NCBI RefSeq assembly: GCF_000006565.2
Contig: NC_031476.1
Coordinates: 1,698,458-1,762,457 of the forward strand
Direction of reading: 5' to 3'
DNA: 64,000 bases
Source: Toxoplasma gondii ME49
Taxonomy: Eukaryota > Apicomplexa > Conoidasida > Eucoccidiorida > Sarcocystidae
Part shown: piece by piece, positions 60,801-64,000 of the stretch
How positions within the stretch are numbered: the first letter of the stretch is position 1
How the letters are laid out: every line of letters starts with the position of its first letter
Translations under genes and position numbers: made by a program
The notes under the pieces: generated by a model
The model's database searches: none
Told to the model about the DNA's origin: nothing
The model's input: only the letters and a program-made list of their open reading frames with translations

Positions 60801-63800
60801 AAGAACTCAGGATCTTCTGCAGTTCCCCGCCAGCCGCTCTTCCGTCTGTCTTGCCTTCACCTTCCTCTCATCGCCGCGGTGTTTCTGTGCCCGCTTCCTC
60901 TAGTTCACCTGTTTCTTCTGCCCCTCGTCCGTTCCTCTCTTCTGGTCTTTCTTCTTCCCCTCCGTCTTCTTCTTCGTGTCTACTGCTATCTTCGTTTTCC
61001 TCGTTGTCTGATTCCTCTGCTCGCAACTCTTCGTCTTTTCATCTCAGCAGCTTGGCGGTTCCCTCCGACATTTTCCATGTACATGGAAGTGGGGAACCTG
61101 AAAGGCCCAGGGAGGTCCGAGAACCGGCCTCGCCAGAAGGGGACGAGAAGAGACAGAAAATCACATGTGACGACGGGGAAGCGGAAACAGTGACTGAAAA
61201 CCGTACCTCCTCCTCCTGCTGCGAGGCTCTTCGAGAGACCGATGACGCAACAGGAAGCATGTTAGGTGACCGCGGTGCGCCTATGAAGTCTCGACTTTCT
61301 TTGGATACATGCTTTATTGCGACTGATCGCTTTGACTCTAAGCCTGGAGTCGCGGGCGAACGCAGCCGCCTGTCCAGTTCTACACTCTGCAGCAATCCAA
61401 AGCAGGAGACTGCAAACGTTTGCATGGGGAGTAACAGGGACTCCACCCCCAATGCCGAGGCCCAGGCGAAATTCGAGACATATCAGAAGCGTCCTGACCC
61501 AGGAAAGAGCCTTCCTGACAGAAGCAACAACTGCGTTTCCTATGATGTCTCCGCATGCACTCGCGAGAGTCTAGGTACCTCGATACGATATGTGGAGACG
61601 CGGTCCGACACTGGGCATCAACTGAAAGTGAACGAGGGGACTCTGTGCATTCCAAAAAGTGAAGACGAGAGGGACGACAGTGACGTTGGTGACAGTGCCA
61701 GTCCGTTTCCATTGAGCGTTTCCGAGAGGCAGGCAGTCGCATCAGACCCGCAGTCGAGTCTCCTCATCGACTCCAGCTCTGTTCACACTGCCCTTCCTGC
61801 GGTTCTGCCCAAGGCGTTCTGCTCAGCAACCTTCCACGATCTCTGCAGTGCCTCTGGTCTGAGAAAGCCTAGCAGGAGGCTGGGGAAGAGCAGCCGGAAC
61901 GCCGGCGACGGTCTCCCCAGAAGCGACGTCCCGGATTGTGCGGTGAATACGGCTTTTGGTGCGACGGGATCTGCTGGAAGCGAGACGCGGCATCCTGAAG
62001 GCGGCCAAGGTAGAAGTCCAAAACTCTCGCGGAACAGTAGTCCCAGCGTCCACAGTCCCCATTGTCTCAGGAAGGTCGAAGGCGACAGACGGCCTCCTGC
62101 CGCGATTTGGAGGGTCGCAAACAGTGACTATTGGTCCTTCTTCAAGAAGAAGCGGAGTGTCGAAGGTGACTCAAGTGCGTCAGTGACTTCTTTGGCGGCC
62201 ACGAGCCACGGCAACCAGACGCAGAAACTCCTGAGCTGGGAGCTCCAGAAGAAAGCGCGCAGTGGGGACAACTCTCCGGCAGGCCCGGGTGGGGCTCCAC
62301 GCGTGGGCTGTGTCCTCACGCCAAGCGCGACCGCGGTCGTAAAGGGCAAGAGTCGGGCTCCAGGAACTGAGTGGAACCCCGCGGCGAGACAGGCACGAGA
62401 CAAGGCACAGAACAGGAGTGACGATCTGACGTCGTTTTTGTTCGGGGAAGAAGACGATGAAGTTGTTCTCCATAAAACGAAACAACATCTTCTTCGTCAT
62501 CCTCGCGAGGATCGACCGGTCATTTTCGTCCCCGTTTCTGCAAGTGGGGGAACTTCCCGTCGGTCTCCGTTCTGTCCAGCGTCCCCCGTTGGCCCACCTG
62601 CTGGCTTGTCCCGTCTCCCAGCAGACAGTCGTCCCTACCCTTTTCTTCCTTCTTTCTCTCGTGCCTCTCCTGCTCTCGACCTCTGCCAGATGCGACACGA
62701 CGCCAGCGAAAATCGGAGAGCATCGCTTTTGACCAACTCCCGCGAAGAGCTCTCTGAAGTGGAGACTCCCGTCTGGCGAGCGGCGTCCCTAGGGGCGCAA
62801 ACGCGTCTCGCTCCGTCTCCTCTTCTGTCTCCTAGATCTACGTCTTCTTTTTCTCCGTTTTTCTTGCCCTCTTTCTCGCCATCATTCTCTCCATCTCCCC
62901 CTTTTTTGTCACATCCATTTCCCACTTCTCTTTCCTCTTTTCGTTCGGGTTCCGCCTTCTCTCCTTCCGTGTGCCCTTCGCCTCCATTTGCTCTATCCTC
63001 GTCTCCGACCGCTTCCATCCCTCCACCTTCCTTCGAGTCGCCTGCCTGTTCGTCGCCAGTCTCGTCTGCTCCTTCCCCGCGGTTTTCACATTCTTCGCCT
63101 GCGTGTTTCGGCACCTCTCCCTCCACGTTTCACGGCATTCTGGTCCTTTTTCTGGAAGGCACTTTCCAGCTGGTTTCCACGGCGCGCGGCCTCCAGGAGG
63201 GGCAAGCGGAGAGCTTTGTTTCGCTGCCTCCGGCGACGCCGCTGTCTTTGAGACCCGACGCGGCCTTTCGCCTCGGTAACCTCGACCTCGCATTTCTCAG
63301 ATTCAACGTCGGCTGTAGGAGTGAGCGGGGCTTGCGCCCGACGATGGAGGACGAAGAAGTCATCATTCAAGATCTAGGAATCAGCGACGCATTTTCCTGT
63401 TCCTTCTTCGGCGTCTACGACGGCCACGGCGGCCGCGACTGCGCCGAGTTCGTCAAGCAGCACCTCCACCAAGCGTTCCACCAGCAGCTCGAGCAGTTGT
63501 GTGGACGCCTCGACTTTTCTCAGCGCATCAACTTTCACATCTTTCGCGCTCTCTACTTCGCCTTTCTGCTCACCGACGCGGCCTACCTGCGCCGGCAACG
63601 CAGCTGGAATCGCGTCTCGCAGATTCCAGACTCCCTCGCCTGCAGAGGGATCCTTGGTTCTAGTCCAGGAGAGGGTACTGGCGTGACTTGCGTTTCTGGG
63701 GCAGTGCCGAGACCCCGAAAAAAGCTTATGAACACGCTGATTTCGGAGGGAAGTCCGCTGCATGCGCCGGGCGCTTCATTCGTCCCCAGGGAGTCTCCGA

Positions 63801-64000
63801 AGACACACCTCTTCCTCAGTCCCAGGGCCCAGCCTCGTCCCAGTTCTTCCGGCTGCGCCTCAGTAGTCGTGGTAGTCGTCGGTGGCGCGGTCTGGTGCGC
63901 CAATTGCGGAGACGCTCGCGCGGTCTTGTCTCGAAATGGCCGCGCCGTGGATCTCTCGTCAGACCACAAACCGGACAGGAAAGACGAGGTCAAGCGGATT
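51842..64000 (+). CDS. FHA domain plus PP2C (PPM) protein phosphatase, giant, 3' end outside the window
   Basis: Exon 1 is 51842-52532 and exon 2 runs from 52905 past the window end without a stop in frame. At least 3929 residues are encoded. Residues about 155-235 form an FHA domain: GPFEGRFFFVNKGQKGDIFG, then SVTHAQVV (the conserved Ser-x-x-His) and LLDLNSDTGT, cut by the intron at the last motif (phase 1). About 3400 Ser/Glu/Arg-rich residues follow. The PP2C domain starts near residue 3705: RPTMEDEE, FFGVYDGHGGRDCAEF (metal-binding Asp), and CASVVVVVVGGAVWCANCGD followed by ARAVLSRNGRAVDLSSDHKP. The C-terminal metal-binding motifs should lie beyond 64000. PP2C enzymes remove phosphate from Ser/Thr with Mn/Mg; FHA binds phosphothreonine. 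The combination recalls plant kinase-associated phosphatase, in which an FHA domain recruits a PP2C to phosphorylated partners. Confidence 0.85.

Noticed and set aside
1..64000. Bacterial-type features, CRISPR arrays, tRNA/rRNA genes, transposons, viral or toxin genes
   Set aside because: None was recognisable; the short tandem repeats are simple TA tracts within introns.

Overview
The window looks like nuclear DNA of a coccidian apicomplexan (Toxoplasma / Hammondia / Neospora type). Evidence: near-balanced GC, introns of a few hundred bases with GT..AG ends and pyrimidine-rich acceptors, (TA)n tracts inside introns, very long serine/arginine/glutamate-rich exons, and no operons. I found no rRNA, tRNA, CRISPR, IS element or virus. 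The species is an inference from style. All gene models below were built by hand from splice sites and reading-frame phase.

Layout. 1271-10038 (minus): nine-exon gene for a ~1777 aa RCC1/beta-propeller-like protein; all nine exon phases close. 10043-11174 (plus): small multi-exon membrane protein whose start codon lies 4 bases from the start of its divergent neighbour. 15066-35352 (minus): the most unusual locus, a gene of about 20 kb. Between a 5' exon (77 codons with a hydrophobic stretch) and a 3' exon (124 codons with a membrane anchor) I count 48 micro-exons of only 3, 6, 9, 12 or 21 nt, 36 of them a single codon. Each sits between a pyrimidine-rich AG acceptor and a GTAAG/GTACG/GTAGG/GTGAG-like donor, on the same strand, and each keeps phase 0. 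Read in order they give 73 codons without a stop, forming a charged, helix-like segment that runs into the last exon. 41607-43028 (minus): uncharacterised 473-codon ORF. 44855-47151 (plus): two-exon protein with a signal peptide and two hydrophobic segments. 50307-51023 (minus): two-exon 152 aa protein. 51842-64000 (plus, runs off the end): a giant FHA + PP2C phosphatase (at least 3929 aa) with an FHA domain split by its only intron and a PP2C domain at the C-terminal end of an exon longer than 11 kb.

The 35.4-41.6 kb and 47.2-50.3 kb stretches hold nothing I can support as genes. The genes show no obvious shared pathway; each is probably its own transcription unit, and three neighbouring pairs are divergent. 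The micro-exon chain is the candidate new system: a protein segment assembled almost one codon at a time by splicing, formally comparable with schistosome micro-exon genes but with much smaller units.
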